Part shown: positions 1 through 6,853 of the stretch, piece after piece | How the letters are laid out: the number at the start of each line of letters is the position of its first letter | How positions within the stretch are numbered: position 1 is the stretch's first letter | Assembly (NCBI RefSeq): GCF_003315485.1 | Contig: NZ_QNSE01000005.1 | Coordinates: 1-64,000, forward strand | Source: Marinomonas rhizomae | Lineage (GTDB): Bacteria; Pseudomonadota; Gammaproteobacteria; Pseudomonadales; Marinomonadaceae | Reading direction: 5' to 3' | Length of the DNA stretch: 64,000 nt | Program-made: the position numbers and the translations under genes | The notes under the pieces: model-generated | What the model saw: the letters and a program-made list of their open reading frames with translations, nothing else | Told to the model about the DNA's origin: nothing | Database searches by the model: none

Positions 1-116
1 TCTCCCCTACAGCATCAAAGTGCTTGGGCTAGGAACATACTTACCAGACTAGAGTGAATTACTAGCTAAGCAATTCACTTAGAAAGATACAAGGGTTAGG
101 GAGGGGTTATTGAACT

Positions 117-142
117 GTAGGTCGCGGCTTCAGCCCGACAAC
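117..142. repeat. REP-like hairpin repeat, copy 1
   Basis: The core GTCGCGGCTTCAGCCCGAC folds into a GC-rich hairpin with one bulged base and a TTCA loop. A near-identical copy lies 103 bases downstream (220-245). This resembles the extragenic palindromic repeats common in Pseudomonas and related genera. Confidence 0.6.
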
Positions 143-219
143 TTCCCTACATCACATGACACCAAATCGTAGGGCATCATAAGCGCAGCGTAATGTGCCG
201 AAGAAAGCGCAGCTTTCAT

Positions 220-245
220 GTAAGTCGCGCCTTCAGCCCGACAAC
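220..245. repeat. REP-like hairpin repeat, copy 2
   Basis: This is the second copy of the 26-base unit at 117-142. It differs at two positions, one in the 5' flank and one in the stem (GTCGCGCCTTCAGCCCGAC). Both copies have the same orientation. Confidence 0.6.
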
Positions 246-297
246 CTCTCCACATGTCGCCACAACCAGCCCGACACAGACTTTTGTACATGACACC

Positions 298-360
298 AAG
301 CCAAGCGGCGTTTCTCTTCGAAACTATCGCCTACCTCATCAAAACACCGCTTGGCTTTTT
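298..360 (+). terminator. Intrinsic terminator of a gene upstream of the window
   Basis: An 11-bp perfect stem (AAGCCAAGCGG at 298-308 with CCGCTTGGCTT at 347-357) runs into TTTTT. The large loop contains a second hairpin (GTTTC/GAAAC at 310-324). The T-run lies on the right, so it acts on rightward transcription entering the window. Confidence 0.55.
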
Positions 361-533
361 CAGAATTCAGTCTATTTTTACCTTCCTAATAAAGTGCTTT
401 GCTCGTCTATACTAGTAAAAATAAAAAATCGCTTTAATATCAATAAACAACATTACACTCAAAAGGAAGTAATCTGCTGCGGATCAACAATATAATCCGC
501 ACTATTAAATTATTCCAAACTCAGGAGAATACA

Positions 534-698
534 GTGGAACAAGGCATAGTGAGCATTTATCTAGATGAGCAATGGAGTTTGGAAGATTTCTCTGTATTCT
601 CAAAACAATACATACAAATTTACGGTTTTTTCTATGGATTGAGATTAGTTGAAGAAAATAACTCCACTCTAGAGTATGAAAGAATGCCATGGTTATAG
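534..698 (+). CDS. Small protein, likely N-terminal part of a frameshifted gene
   Basis: This 54-codon frame starts with GTG at 534, seven bases after a good AGGAG, and ends at TAG 696-698. It encodes an acidic, aromatic-rich peptide ending ERMPWL. The following gene overlaps it in the -1 frame and begins with GGGSVVNFF. From memory, single proteins of an uncharacterised family carry a joined motif of the type PW-x-GG-S-x-VNF followed by IQYASPG, so the two frames are probably the halves of one gene. A one-base insertion or two-base deletion between 692 and 698 would join them. I see no canonical slippery heptamer here. It could instead be a genuine short upstream partner. Confidence 0.5.
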   Translation: MEQGIVSIYLDEQWSLEDFSVFSKQYIQIYGFFYGLRLVEENNSTLEYERMPWL

Positions 699-1153
699 GT
701 GGGGGCTCTGTCGTAAACTTTTTCTCGTCGATGAAAAATCACATCCATCCGAAGGCACTACCCAATGTACATAGAATTCAATATGCATCTCCCGGAGTTA
801 TGGAGCTGTCAGCAATAATTGAAGTTACTGGTGATATTAAAGAGCTGGTTGTCTCTATCTGCGCATCATTAACATCAATATCGACTACTTACTACGTCAT
901 TCATAAGCAATATATTTCAAGGCAGATGGCTCAAAAGAAAATGGCTCAGCTAGACAATGAAGAAGATAAAAACTTTGTTAGAGATTCGGTTATTGAATTA
1001 CATGAAAAATTAAATTTATCCCCTCGCCAAGTAATGAGTCTTACAAAAATATCCAAAGGTGATCAACTAGTTGAATTAAAAATGTTGATGGCTATGTATC
1101 GAAGAGCAAAACCAATTGCTGACTTACAAATGGAGAATAAAGCACGACTATAG
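689..1153 (+). CDS. Uncharacterised protein, likely C-terminal part of a frameshifted gene
   Basis: This 154-residue product has no recognised function. It opens with GGGSVVNFFSSMKNHI and has HRIQYASPGVMELS at about residues 28-41. A predicted helix or weak hydrophobic stretch follows at about 45-70, and the remainder is charged and helical. The ATG at 689 has no Shine-Dalgarno of its own and lies inside the upstream frame (534-698). This supports translation as part of a longer protein or by coupling. It is immediately followed by the convergent fic gene, whose 3' end overlaps its last bases. Naming it a frameshifted pseudogene needs the reads and the homologues. Confidence 0.55.
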   Translation: MVIGGGSVVNFFSSMKNHIHPKALPNVHRIQYASPGVMELSAIIEVTGDIKELVVSICASLTSISTTYYVIHKQYISRQMAQKKMAQLDNEEDKNFVRDSVIELHEKLNLSPRQVMSLTKISKGDQLVELKMLMAMYRRAKPIADLQMENKARL

Positions 1154-2290
1154 AACTAGGTTTATGCCATACCTCGCGTTCCTGCCGCCGCCTTTTAGGC
1201 GATACAAGCAACCTTTCTCCACCAAGTCGCTGAGGTCGCGGGTGGCGGTGGCTTTGGAGCTGCTGGTAATGCTGATGTATTTTTTAGCGCTTAGTCCGCC
1301 TTCGAAGCCGTCAGATCCTGCATTAAAGAGTTTATTAAGCACTTTCTTTTGGCGTTCGTTCAGTTCGGTGTGTTGATGTTTTTCCCAGAATTTAGCTTTC
1401 TTCAATACAAAATCAACTTTCTGAGCAGCATCTTGCTGCGCCAACAGAACCGAGTCAACAAACCATTTTACCCAGTCGGTAATATCTAAATTGAGTTGGC
1501 TGGCTTTGTTTAGTCCATCGTAATAGGTGTTTTTGTCTTTCTCGATAATCGTCGACAAGCTAAGTAATGGCGGTCGGTTAAGGTCTTGAGCTAATGCCAT
1601 TTCGGCAATCGCTCGCCCTACTCGACCGTTGCCATCATCAAATGGGTGGATGGTTTCAAACCACAAGTGCGCAATCGCTGAGCGAACAGGACCAGAGAGA
1701 ACGATATCTCTCTCTGCTTTTAATGGGTTCGAGCAGTTAAACCAATCTAGAAATCGGTTTATTTCTGTATCGACTTGATGCGCTGGCGGCGCTTCGTAAT
1801 GCACTTTCTCATAGCCAATTGGGCCTGAGACAATTTGCATAGGCTCTTCGGAATCTCGCCATTGGCCAACTTTGAGGTTACGGGGCAATAAGCTAGTTTC
1901 TTGCTGCGGAAGGACTAATTGATGCCAATGAAACAAAGTAGTTTTTGTGAGCTCGCCAGCGAAGCTATCTCGCACGTCGACCATCAAAGCGGCCATACCT
2001 TCTGCACGTGGATCAGCGACTCGTGTTGGTGGATTACTCAAGCCTAAAAAATTTTTGATGGAGGAACGCACCTCTTCTCGATCCAAACGCTCGCCTTCTA
2101 TCTGGCTGGTGTTGATGGCTTCGCTAACCATGAGGTCGATATAGGCATCGTACTGCAACGTATTTTCAAGCTGACTCATTCCGCCGGACAAACGACCAGC
2201 CTCTAACGCATACTGATACAAAGCGTCTCGGCACTGAGTTTCGTCAAAGGTAAAGTTTGGCCAATCAGGATGTTGCCAGCTGTATTTCAT
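1148..2290 (-). CDS. fic: Fic family protein (class II, N-terminal inhibitory helix) with winged helix
   Basis: This 380-residue protein has the Fic catalytic motif HPFDDGNGR at 215-223, which in this family transfers a nucleotide, usually AMP, from ATP to a target hydroxyl. The N-terminal domain resembles DUF4172. It carries TSQIEG at 61-66, a match to the (S/T)xxxE(G/N) inhibitory motif whose Glu blocks ATP, so the protein looks self-inhibited. The last ~80 residues resemble a winged helix and end with RLKGGGRNARYGI, suggesting DNA binding and autoregulation. The gene is divergent from a toxin-antitoxin pair, and two 29-bp palindromes lie between them, the nearer one only 5 bases from the fic start codon. 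The substrate cannot be told from sequence. Confidence 0.93.
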   Translation of the reverse strand: MKYSWQHPDWPNFTFDETQCRDALYQYALEAGRLSGGMSQLENTLQYDAYIDLMVSEAINTSQIEGERLDREEVRSSIKNFLGLSNPPTRVADPRAEGMAALMVDVRDSFAGELTKTTLFHWHQLVLPQQETSLLPRNLKVGQWRDSEEPMQIVSGPIGYEKVHYEAPPAHQVDTEINRFLDWFNCSNPLKAERDIVLSGPVRSAIAHLWFETIHPFDDGNGRVGRAIAEMALAQDLNRPPLLSLSTIIEKDKNTYYDGLNKASQLNLDITDWVKWFVDSVLLAQQDAAQKVDFVLKKAKFWEKHQHTELNERQKKVLNKLFNAGSDGFEGGLSAKKYISITSSSKATATRDLSDLVEKGCLYRLKGGGRNARYGINLVL

Positions 2291-2294
2291 AGTA

Positions 2295-2323
2295 TGAGCC
2301 GATTAAGTGAATTATTCGGCTCA
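2295..2323. promoter_or_regulatory. Palindromic operator candidate, copy 1
   Basis: A 29-bp element has arms TGAGCCGATTAA / TTATTCGGCTCA (11 of 12 paired). It begins 5 bases upstream of the fic ATG. The same element recurs at 2340-2368 and 3791-3819 with different centres but conserved arms, as expected for a protein binding site. The binder could be the Fic winged helix or the antitoxin. Confidence 0.65.
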
Positions 2324-2339
2324 GAATAGCATTGTTTCA

Positions 2340-2368
2340 TGAGCTGAATAAATCATTTATTCGGCTCA
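2340..2368. promoter_or_regulatory. Palindromic operator candidate, copy 2
   Basis: This second 29-bp palindrome has arms TGAGCTGAATAAA / TTTATTCGGCTCA and lies 45 bases (start to start) from copy 1. It lies between the divergent fic and antitoxin genes, where it could control both. Confidence 0.65.
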
Positions 2369-2459
2369 TGGTTTTTTATTTAGTCGCCAGCGGAAATTAT
2401 CAAGATACAACTCCCCTCTTTTCAGTGCTATTCTTTCACGTAATCGAGGAGGACATACA

Positions 2460-2675
2460 ATGACTCAAGTAAACAGAAACATCGTTGAAGATGCGTTATC
2501 ACTCTCAATGAACGAACGTGTAGAGCTTGTCGAAAAACTACTTGAAAGCTTAGATACACCGAATACTGAGCTAAACGCTATTTGGGCTCAGGAGTCAGAT
2601 GCTCGCATTGAAGCGTATGAAAAAAAGCAACTTACCTCTAAGCCCTTGTCTGATGTGCTAAGAAAATATAAATGA
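2460..2675 (+). CDS. Addiction-module antitoxin, Unstab_antitox (PF09720) type
   Basis: This 71-residue protein has the family pattern: an N-terminal helix ALSLSMNERVELVEKLLESL, then IWAQESDARIEAYEKKQL and a C-terminal tail with the VLRKYK end. Such proteins neutralise a ParE/RelE-fold toxin encoded just downstream and usually repress their own promoter. The ATG follows a strong GAGGAGG. The stop overlaps the toxin start by 4 bases (ATGA), so the two are translationally coupled. The upstream intergenic region carries two palindromic operators shared with the divergent fic gene. Confidence 0.85.
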   Translation: MTQVNRNIVEDALSLSMNERVELVEKLLESLDTPNTELNAIWAQESDARIEAYEKKQLTSKPLSDVLRKYK

Positions 2676-2968
2676 ATGTAGAATTTTTAGACATCGCAGA
2701 AAGGGAACTCGATGATGCCTTCAAATACTATGACGGTATTTATAAAGGCCTAGGGTTGAGGTTCATTGCTGAACTAGAGTCGTCGATAGAACGAATTAAA
2801 TTACACCCAGATGCTTGGCAAAAAGCCAGTGCAGTTACGCACAAGTGCTTACTTAACCGATTTCCATATTCAATTATTTATCAAATTAAAGGCGACTTGT
2901 TACTGGTCGTTGCTATTGCCTCTAGCCACCAAAGACCTAACTACTGGGCTAATCGAACTAGTGGCTAG
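2672..2968 (+). CDS. ParE/RelE-family toxin
   Basis: This 98-residue protein has the ParE_toxin (PF05016) layout: EFLDIAERELDDAFKYYD at the N-terminus, a middle helix, and the beta core RFPYSIIYQIKGDLLLVVAI followed by SSHQRPNYW. Members either cut mRNA at the ribosome or poison gyrase, and the sequence alone does not say which. It is coupled to the antitoxin gene by a 4-base overlap. A degraded copy of its last ~90 bases lies at 5151-5239, so this module was once duplicated nearby. Confidence 0.88.
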   Translation: MNVEFLDIAERELDDAFKYYDGIYKGLGLRFIAELESSIERIKLHPDAWQKASAVTHKCLLNRFPYSIIYQIKGDLLLVVAIASSHQRPNYWANRTSG

Positions 2969-2984
2969 AACGCCCCTTCATACC

Positions 2985-3030
2985 ATTTCAATCCCTACCT
3001 CGCGTTCCTGCCGCCGCAATCTAAGCGATT
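2985..3030. repeat. Fragment resembling the 3' end of fic
   Basis: The stretch CTCGCGTTCCTGCCGCCG here also occurs at the 3' end of fic (about 1170-1190) and, slightly changed, at about 3698-3712. It lies just after the toxin stop and before yoeB. In fic it encodes the conserved GGGRNARYG segment, so this is probably a leftover of another fic copy. Confidence 0.55.
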
Positions 3031-3073
3031 CACACAAGAAAGACGATAACCTGCAACGAACCAAAATAAAGCC

Positions 3074-3328
3074 CTAATAGTGATATCTTAGCTGTGCTAT
3101 CAAGATGGTATCGTCTTGATATTTATAAACAATTCGGTGTTCGTCGTTAATGCGGCGAGACCAATAACCAGCAAGACCATGCTTTAAAGGTTCTGGTTTG
3201 CCAATTCCTTCATAAGGCTCTCGTTGAATATCTTTGATTAGTAAGTTTATCCGATTTAATACTTTCTTATCTGTGCTCTGCCAGTAAAGGTATTGATCCC
3301 AAGCCGCGGTTGAAAACGTCAGCTTCAC
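3074..3328 (-). CDS. yoeB: YoeB toxin (ribosome-dependent mRNA endonuclease)
   Basis: This 84-residue protein has the same length as E. coli YoeB. The catalytic residues known in YoeB are in place: Glu46 (GKPEPLK), Arg65 (DEHRIVYK) and His83 (RYHY end). YoeB cleaves mRNA in the ribosomal A site and is held inactive by YefM. The gene overlaps the end of yefM by 4 bases (ATGA), the usual antitoxin-first operon. It lies in a toxin-antitoxin-rich stretch next to the fic locus. Confidence 0.95.
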   Translation of the reverse strand: MKLTFSTAAWDQYLYWQSTDKKVLNRINLLIKDIQREPYEGIGKPEPLKHGLAGYWSRRINDEHRIVYKYQDDTILIAQLRYHY

Positions 3329-3576
3329 TCGATTAACTCTCTTTCAACACCCTTACCCGCTTCCAGTTCAGCAATAGACTCCAACAAGACTCTGGCATTC
3401 GCTGGCGAACGTAGCAAGTAGGTCGTTTCTTGCATGGCCTCATAATCTTCTAACGACATCATCACAACTGGGCTCTCGCTTTTGCGCGTAATGATCACTG
3501 GCGAATGATCATCACAAACCTTAGCCATTGTCTTAGCCAAATTAGCTCGAGCTGTTGTATAACTGATAGCATCCAT
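3325..3576 (-). CDS. yefM: YefM antitoxin (Phd/YefM family)
   Basis: This 83-residue protein starts with the family signature MDAISYTTARANLAKTM and continues VIITRKSESPVVMMSLEDYEAM, the DNA-binding and dimer part. The C-terminal tail SPANARVLLESIAELEAGKG would wrap the YoeB toxin. YefM represses its own promoter, more strongly with YoeB. Upstream lie a sigma-70 type promoter (3610-3639) and two TGTAC direct repeats (3588-3592, 3600-3604) like the core of known yefM operators. Confidence 0.95.
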   Translation of the reverse strand: MDAISYTTARANLAKTMAKVCDDHSPVIITRKSESPVVMMSLEDYEAMQETTYLLRSPANARVLLESIAELEAGKGVERELIE

Positions 3577-3587
3577 TATTCATTTCC

Positions 3588-3639
3588 TGTACTTAATTCT
3601 GTACCACTGAGTATAAAGTAAACACCTAAAGCAAATCAA
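3588..3639 (-). promoter_or_regulatory. yefM-yoeB promoter and operator
   Basis: On the minus strand, -35 TTGATT (3639-3634) and -10 TATACT (3615-3610) are separated by 18 bases. Two TGTAC repeats with a 12-base period lie between the expected transcript start and the yefM ATG, where YefM-YoeB would bind. TGTACA-type cores are established for E. coli yefM. Confidence 0.5.
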
Positions 3640-3691
3640 CAACTCACACTCAGCCGTGATCAGTGAAACCTTTTAATCAGGTAACACCAAT

Positions 3692-3971
3692 CCATACTTC
3701 GCGTTCCTGCCGCCTTCTAGGCGGTACAAACATTTTTTCTCAACCAAATCGCCAAGGTCTCAGATGGCCTTGGAGCTGTTAAATATGCTTTGAGCCGATT
3801 ACGCTAATTATTCGGCTCAATCTTGTTTATTCAGTATTAGGTTAGATACAACTCCACTCTTTTCAGTACTATTCTTTTATCTAATTGAGGAGGACATAAA
3901 ATGCTTTCCCAGAATTTCGTTTTCTTCAATACAACGTCGACTCTCGGGGACGCTTCTTGCTGCACTAACTA
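3692..3971. pseudogene. Scrambled remnant of a second fic/antitoxin locus
   Basis: Three pieces match the intact locus, all in the same orientation. Bases ~3692-3785 resemble the fic 3' end (~1165-1260). Bases 3791-3902 resemble the fic-antitoxin intergenic DNA, including the 29-bp palindrome and the strong GAGGAGGACATA ribosome site before an ATG. Bases ~3902-3968 resemble an internal part of fic (~1377-1446). The order is rearranged and most of fic is missing. After the antitoxin-like ATG only a 23-codon frame remains, so nothing functional is left except possibly the operator. Confidence 0.7.
3791..3819. promoter_or_regulatory. Palindromic operator candidate, copy 3
   Basis: This is a third copy of the 29-bp palindrome (arms TGAGCCGATTA / TTATTCGGCTCA), inside the decayed fic/antitoxin remnant. 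It keeps the arm sequence although its surroundings are degraded, and it could still bind and titrate the regulator. Confidence 0.6.
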
Positions 3972-3974
3972 GGT

Positions 3975-4769
3975 TCAAGAGACCGACTCCTTTTTGTACC
4001 CTTGAATATATTGACCCGGTGTTACACCCATCACACGGCGAAACATAGCAATAAAGGCACTGACATTTTCATAACCCAAGGCAAATGCAATATTGGTCAC
4101 AGGTACATTATCGGCTAACATTTCGATGGCTCTTAATACTCTCGCTCGTTGTCGCCATTCCGAAAACCCTAAACCTGTTTGCTCGTTAAAACGGCGCGCT
4201 AGTGTTCTTGAAGACAAGCCAATTACCTTTGCCCACTCCTCCAAGCCACGATTATCCGCAAGGTTCGCCAGTAAGCCATCGGTCATCTGCTTTAATAACG
4301 GCAACCTAGGTTGCACCAAACCTAGAGACGTCTCTTCTAAACTCGCGATTTCATCGAACAGAACATCCGATAAACGACTTTTCACAGCCTGAGGAGTATC
4401 GCCTTTCCAGCTGGCCGCACGATGCACAAGCTCTTTTAGTAAACGTGTTGTCTGAAGGCTTTTTACTGAGTTCGCCAGCAACTGACTTTTCGCTGGATCA
4501 AGATACACACTCCAGCCCTTAAAAGGACCATAAGATTTCACCCCATGAAGAGTATTCGATGGAACCCACACTGCATGAGTGGCTGGCACAACCCACCAAA
4601 CTGATTCCGTTTGAATCGACAATAGCCCTTCTAAACTGCCAATCAATTGACCAAATGCGTGTCGATGCGGTTCGGTTTCTCTTATTTGGCTTTCTATCAG
4701 TTCTACAGACATGATTAATTCAGCATCAGATTGGTTAATCATGTTCAAAGGCAAAAGGACGCTTTTCAT
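3975..4769 (-). CDS. AraC-family transcriptional regulator with cupin N-domain
   Basis: This 264-residue protein has a short cupin-like N-terminal half (HRHAFGQLIGSLEG near 36-50) and a C-terminal AraC/HTH_18 domain from about 165. The domain has two helix-turn-helix parts: WAKVIGLSSRTLARRFNEQTG and VTNIAFALGYENVSAFIAMFRRVMG. It ends with GVTPGQYI, the classical family end. It would bind DNA in response to a small molecule. It is divergent from the small gene at 4868, a possible target. The gene lies between two decayed pieces of the toxin locus, so it may have been inserted there. The inducer is unknown. Confidence 0.88.
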   Translation of the reverse strand: MKSVLLPLNMINQSDAELIMSVELIESQIRETEPHRHAFGQLIGSLEGLLSIQTESVWWVVPATHAVWVPSNTLHGVKSYGPFKGWSVYLDPAKSQLLANSVKSLQTTRLLKELVHRAASWKGDTPQAVKSRLSDVLFDEIASLEETSLGLVQPRLPLLKQMTDGLLANLADNRGLEEWAKVIGLSSRTLARRFNEQTGLGFSEWRQRARVLRAIEMLADNVPVTNIAFALGYENVSAFIAMFRRVMGVTPGQYIQGYKKESVS

Positions 4770-4867
4770 TTTGGCAGTTTCTCAGTATCGAATGTCTTAT
4801 TCACTGGAGTATAGCCAAAAGTCAGAGATTATACTGAACCCTCATTCATCGATAAGGGAGACAACTA

Positions 4868-5134
4868 ATGACATCAACCACGACTAAACCGGAAGATATT
4901 TTGCCCGAAGGCATCAACCAAACGAATCTTGAGGGCATTAATATTCGTAAAGGAACGGTTGCAGCGTTTTTGCAAAATACTAAACGCTGGCAAAACCCAA
5001 CCACTAGCAGAGAGGAAAAAGAAGAACTATTTGATGCCATTCAAAAAGCACTTCCGATATTGCGAGTATTGGGGATGTTTGAAGTATTCCAGTTTCAAGA
5101 TAAGACGCTTCAAACTTTAAGTGAAGAACTATAG
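4868..5134 (+). CDS. Small uncharacterised protein (possibly DUF7709-like)
   Basis: This 88-residue acidic protein follows a good AAGGGAG six bases before its ATG. It has no signal peptide or membrane segment. The pattern INxxxLEGINIRKGTVAAF ... ALPILRVLGMFEVF resembles, from memory, short proteins annotated as DUF7709. That match is not certain and no function is known. It is divergent from the AraC regulator with about 100 bases between them. A decayed toxin fragment follows directly. Confidence 0.7.
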   Translation: MTSTTTKPEDILPEGINQTNLEGINIRKGTVAAFLQNTKRWQNPTTSREEKEELFDAIQKALPILRVLGMFEVFQFQDKTLQTLSEEL

Positions 5135-5150
5135 TTTATCGATTTAGCTT

Positions 5151-5239
5151 AATTATCAAATTAGAGGCGACCTTGTTACTAATCGTTGCTATCGCCTCTA
5201 ATCATCAAAGACCTAACGACTGGCCAATCGAATAATTAG
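5151..5239 (+). pseudogene. Decayed copy of the ParE/RelE toxin 3' end
   Basis: About 90 bases match the end of the intact toxin gene (2875-2968) at roughly four of five positions. Shared blocks include TTGTTACT, TCGTTGCTAT, GCCTCTA and CAAAGACCTAAC. No start or upstream part is present. Together with the fic fragments at 3692-3971 it marks an old duplication of the whole fic-antitoxin-toxin unit, with the AraC and small genes now inside it. Confidence 0.7.
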
Positions 5240-6253
5240 CTAAGAAACCGCCTTAACCAACCAATCCCTCATCTCTTCTAAGTCGTTTTTATGGTCTGGA
5301 AAGTTTTCTATAAGCGAATCGACACACACAGCGATGGAGTCTGGTTTATAAGTCACGCCAACGAGTTTTTCTGCCAGTTGCTCGATTGGATCGGGGAACA
5401 AGCTGTCGGTGAAGGTTTGCGCGGCGGTAATTTTCGCGCTACTCAGGTCAAGGTGAATCTCTACGCCACCCCATTTGAATCGTTCGTCTAGCGCGTGAGT
5501 AAATTGTGGCGATTTACCAAAGTTCCAATCCCAGCTTTGCTGCTGAGCAAACTTTTCTACAAAACCTGGCAAATCTGGTAAAGCTTCAGGGGAGATTTCT
5601 TCTATTGTTGGCATTTCGCCAAAGTATTCACAGAAAGACTCCACAATGGCGTCACACACCAATTGGTGGTTAATTTGTGGATAAAGTGAATCAAGATTGG
5701 TCACACGAGATCGTACAGAAGTAATGCCTTTTGACTGAAGCTTTTTTACATCTGGGTTTAAGTAATTGGCCAGACGACTCAAATCTGCATGCAGTAATAA
5801 GGTGCCATGGTGAAAACCTCGGTCTTTGGTTTCCTTGTAGGCCGAGCCAGAGAATTTGCGCATTGCTTCGCCTTCCCCCACCACCAAGTCATTTCGACCA
5901 TTGGCGTAGCCTTCGATACCAAGCTTCTTCAAGCCTTGCAGAACAATCTCAGTCGATACTTCTTTACTGTATTCCGGCTTGCCCGCCATGAAGGTAAAAT
6001 TGGTATTGCCTAAATCATGGAAAACCGCACCGCCACCACTTTGACGACGAGCAAGATGGATTTTATCTTGCTCCATCTTATTGATATTGCATTCCTTCCA
6101 AGGATTCTGAGAGCGACCAATCACTACCGTGTCAGCATTACGCCATAGAAACAGCACCCGCTGATCAGCAGACATAGATCGAAAAATACAATCTTCCACC
6201 GCAAGGTTAAAATGAGGATCATTGGAATGAGACAATAGAATTCGACTAGCCAT
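5240..6253 (-). CDS. lplA: Lipoate-protein ligase A
   Basis: This 337-residue protein is as long as E. coli LplA (338). LplA activates free lipoate with ATP and attaches it to the lipoyl domains of 2-oxoacid dehydrogenases and the glycine cleavage H protein. The signature [15 protein letters not shown] is at 69-83, the catalytic-Lys region [10 protein letters not shown] near 132-141, and a C-terminal accessory domain follows. It lies downstream of greA on the same strand but behind a strong terminator (6325-6358), so it probably has its own promoter. Confidence 0.95.
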   Translation of the reverse strand: MASRILLSHSNDPHFNLAVEDCIFRSMSADQRVLFLWRNADTVVIGRSQNPWKECNINKMEQDKIHLARRQSGGGAVFHDLGNTNFTFMAGKPEYSKEVSTEIVLQGLKKLGIEGYANGRNDLVVGEGEAMRKFSGSAYKETKDRGFHHGTLLLHADLSRLANYLNPDVKKLQSKGITSVRSRVTNLDSLYPQINHQLVCDAIVESFCEYFGEMPTIEEISPEALPDLPGFVEKFAQQQSWDWNFGKSPQFTHALDERFKWGGVEIHLDLSSAKITAAQTFTDSLFPDPIEQLAEKLVGVTYKPDSIAVCVDSLIENFPDHKNDLEEMRDWLVKAVS

Positions 6254-6324
6254 GGTATTTTCTCTTGTTACAAAAGGAATAAGCTAAAAAAACAGCTCTC
6301 TTTTATAACGTTTTCTCAGCCATA

Positions 6325-6358
6325 AAAAAACCACGATGCTTTCACATCGTGGTTTTTT
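6325..6358. terminator. Intrinsic terminator after carA-carB-greA
   Basis: A perfect 14-bp stem (AAAAAACCACGATG with its complement) closes a 6-base loop, with A-run and T-run on either side, so it can work in both directions. It lies between the greA stop and lplA. Confidence 0.85.
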
Positions 6359-6376
6359 AAGAAAATACCTAACACA

Positions 6377-6853
6377 TTAAATGTATTCGACTTTCTCTAC
6401 TTCATAGGTTGCTTCACCACTAGGAATTTTAACGACAACTTCGTCGCCTTCTTCTTTCCCTATAATGGCTTTCGCGATAGGAGAAGCATAAGAAATCTTC
6501 TTCTCTTTCACGTCTGCTTCATCGTCACCAACAATCTTATAAGTGACAGTATCTTCAGTATCAACATTAAACAATGTGACTGTGGTACCGAAAATCACTT
6601 TAGACGAAGCGGGCAAAGATGTAACGTCAATCACTTGTGAGTCAGCAAGCTTACCTTCGATCTCTTTAATACGACCTTCAGCAAATCCCTGCTCCTCACG
6701 AGCGGCGTGATACTCTGCATTTTCTTTTAAGTCGCCATGCTCACGCGCAGTTGCGATATCCGCAATTACGCGAGGACGGACGACAGTTTTCAAGTGATTA
6801 AGCTCTTCTCTAAGACGAGTCTCACCTTCTACTGTCATTGGTACTTTTTTCAT
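6377..6853 (-). CDS. greA: Transcription elongation factor GreA
   Basis: This 158-residue protein is of full GreA length. The N-terminal coiled coil ([17 protein letters not shown], then [20 protein letters not shown] with the conserved acidic tip) enters the RNA polymerase channel and stimulates cleavage of backtracked RNA. The C-terminal FKBP-like domain follows from about 80. The start overlaps the carB stop by one base (TAATG), showing it is the last gene of the carA-carB-greA operon, an order also described in Pseudomonas. Confidence 0.97.
   Translation of the reverse strand: MKKVPMTVEGETRLREELNHLKTVVRPRVIADIATAREHGDLKENAEYHAAREEQGFAEGRIKEIEGKLADSQVIDVTSLPASSKVIFGTTVTLFNVDTEDTVTYKIVGDDEADVKEKKISYASPIAKAIIGKEEGDEVVVKIPSGEATYEVEKVEYI

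Larger units (their letters stand above)
1..297. other. Intergenic region with hairpins, no gene seen
   Basis: I find no convincing gene here. The open frame from 193 has no ribosome binding site and runs through repeat DNA. A small inverted repeat lies at 53-60/72-79 (AGTGAATT and its complement). Two REP-like units are listed separately. The 3' end of a gene lying before the window may come just upstream, because a rightward terminator follows at 298-360. Confidence 0.5.

Noticed and set aside
193..495. 100-codon open frame at the window start
   Set aside because: No ribosome site, runs through REP-like repeat and terminator, low-complexity product.
690..698. Programmed frameshift between the two frames at 534-1153
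   Set aside because: No slippery heptamer of the X XXY YYZ type occurs near the junction, so an indel or true overlap is more likely.
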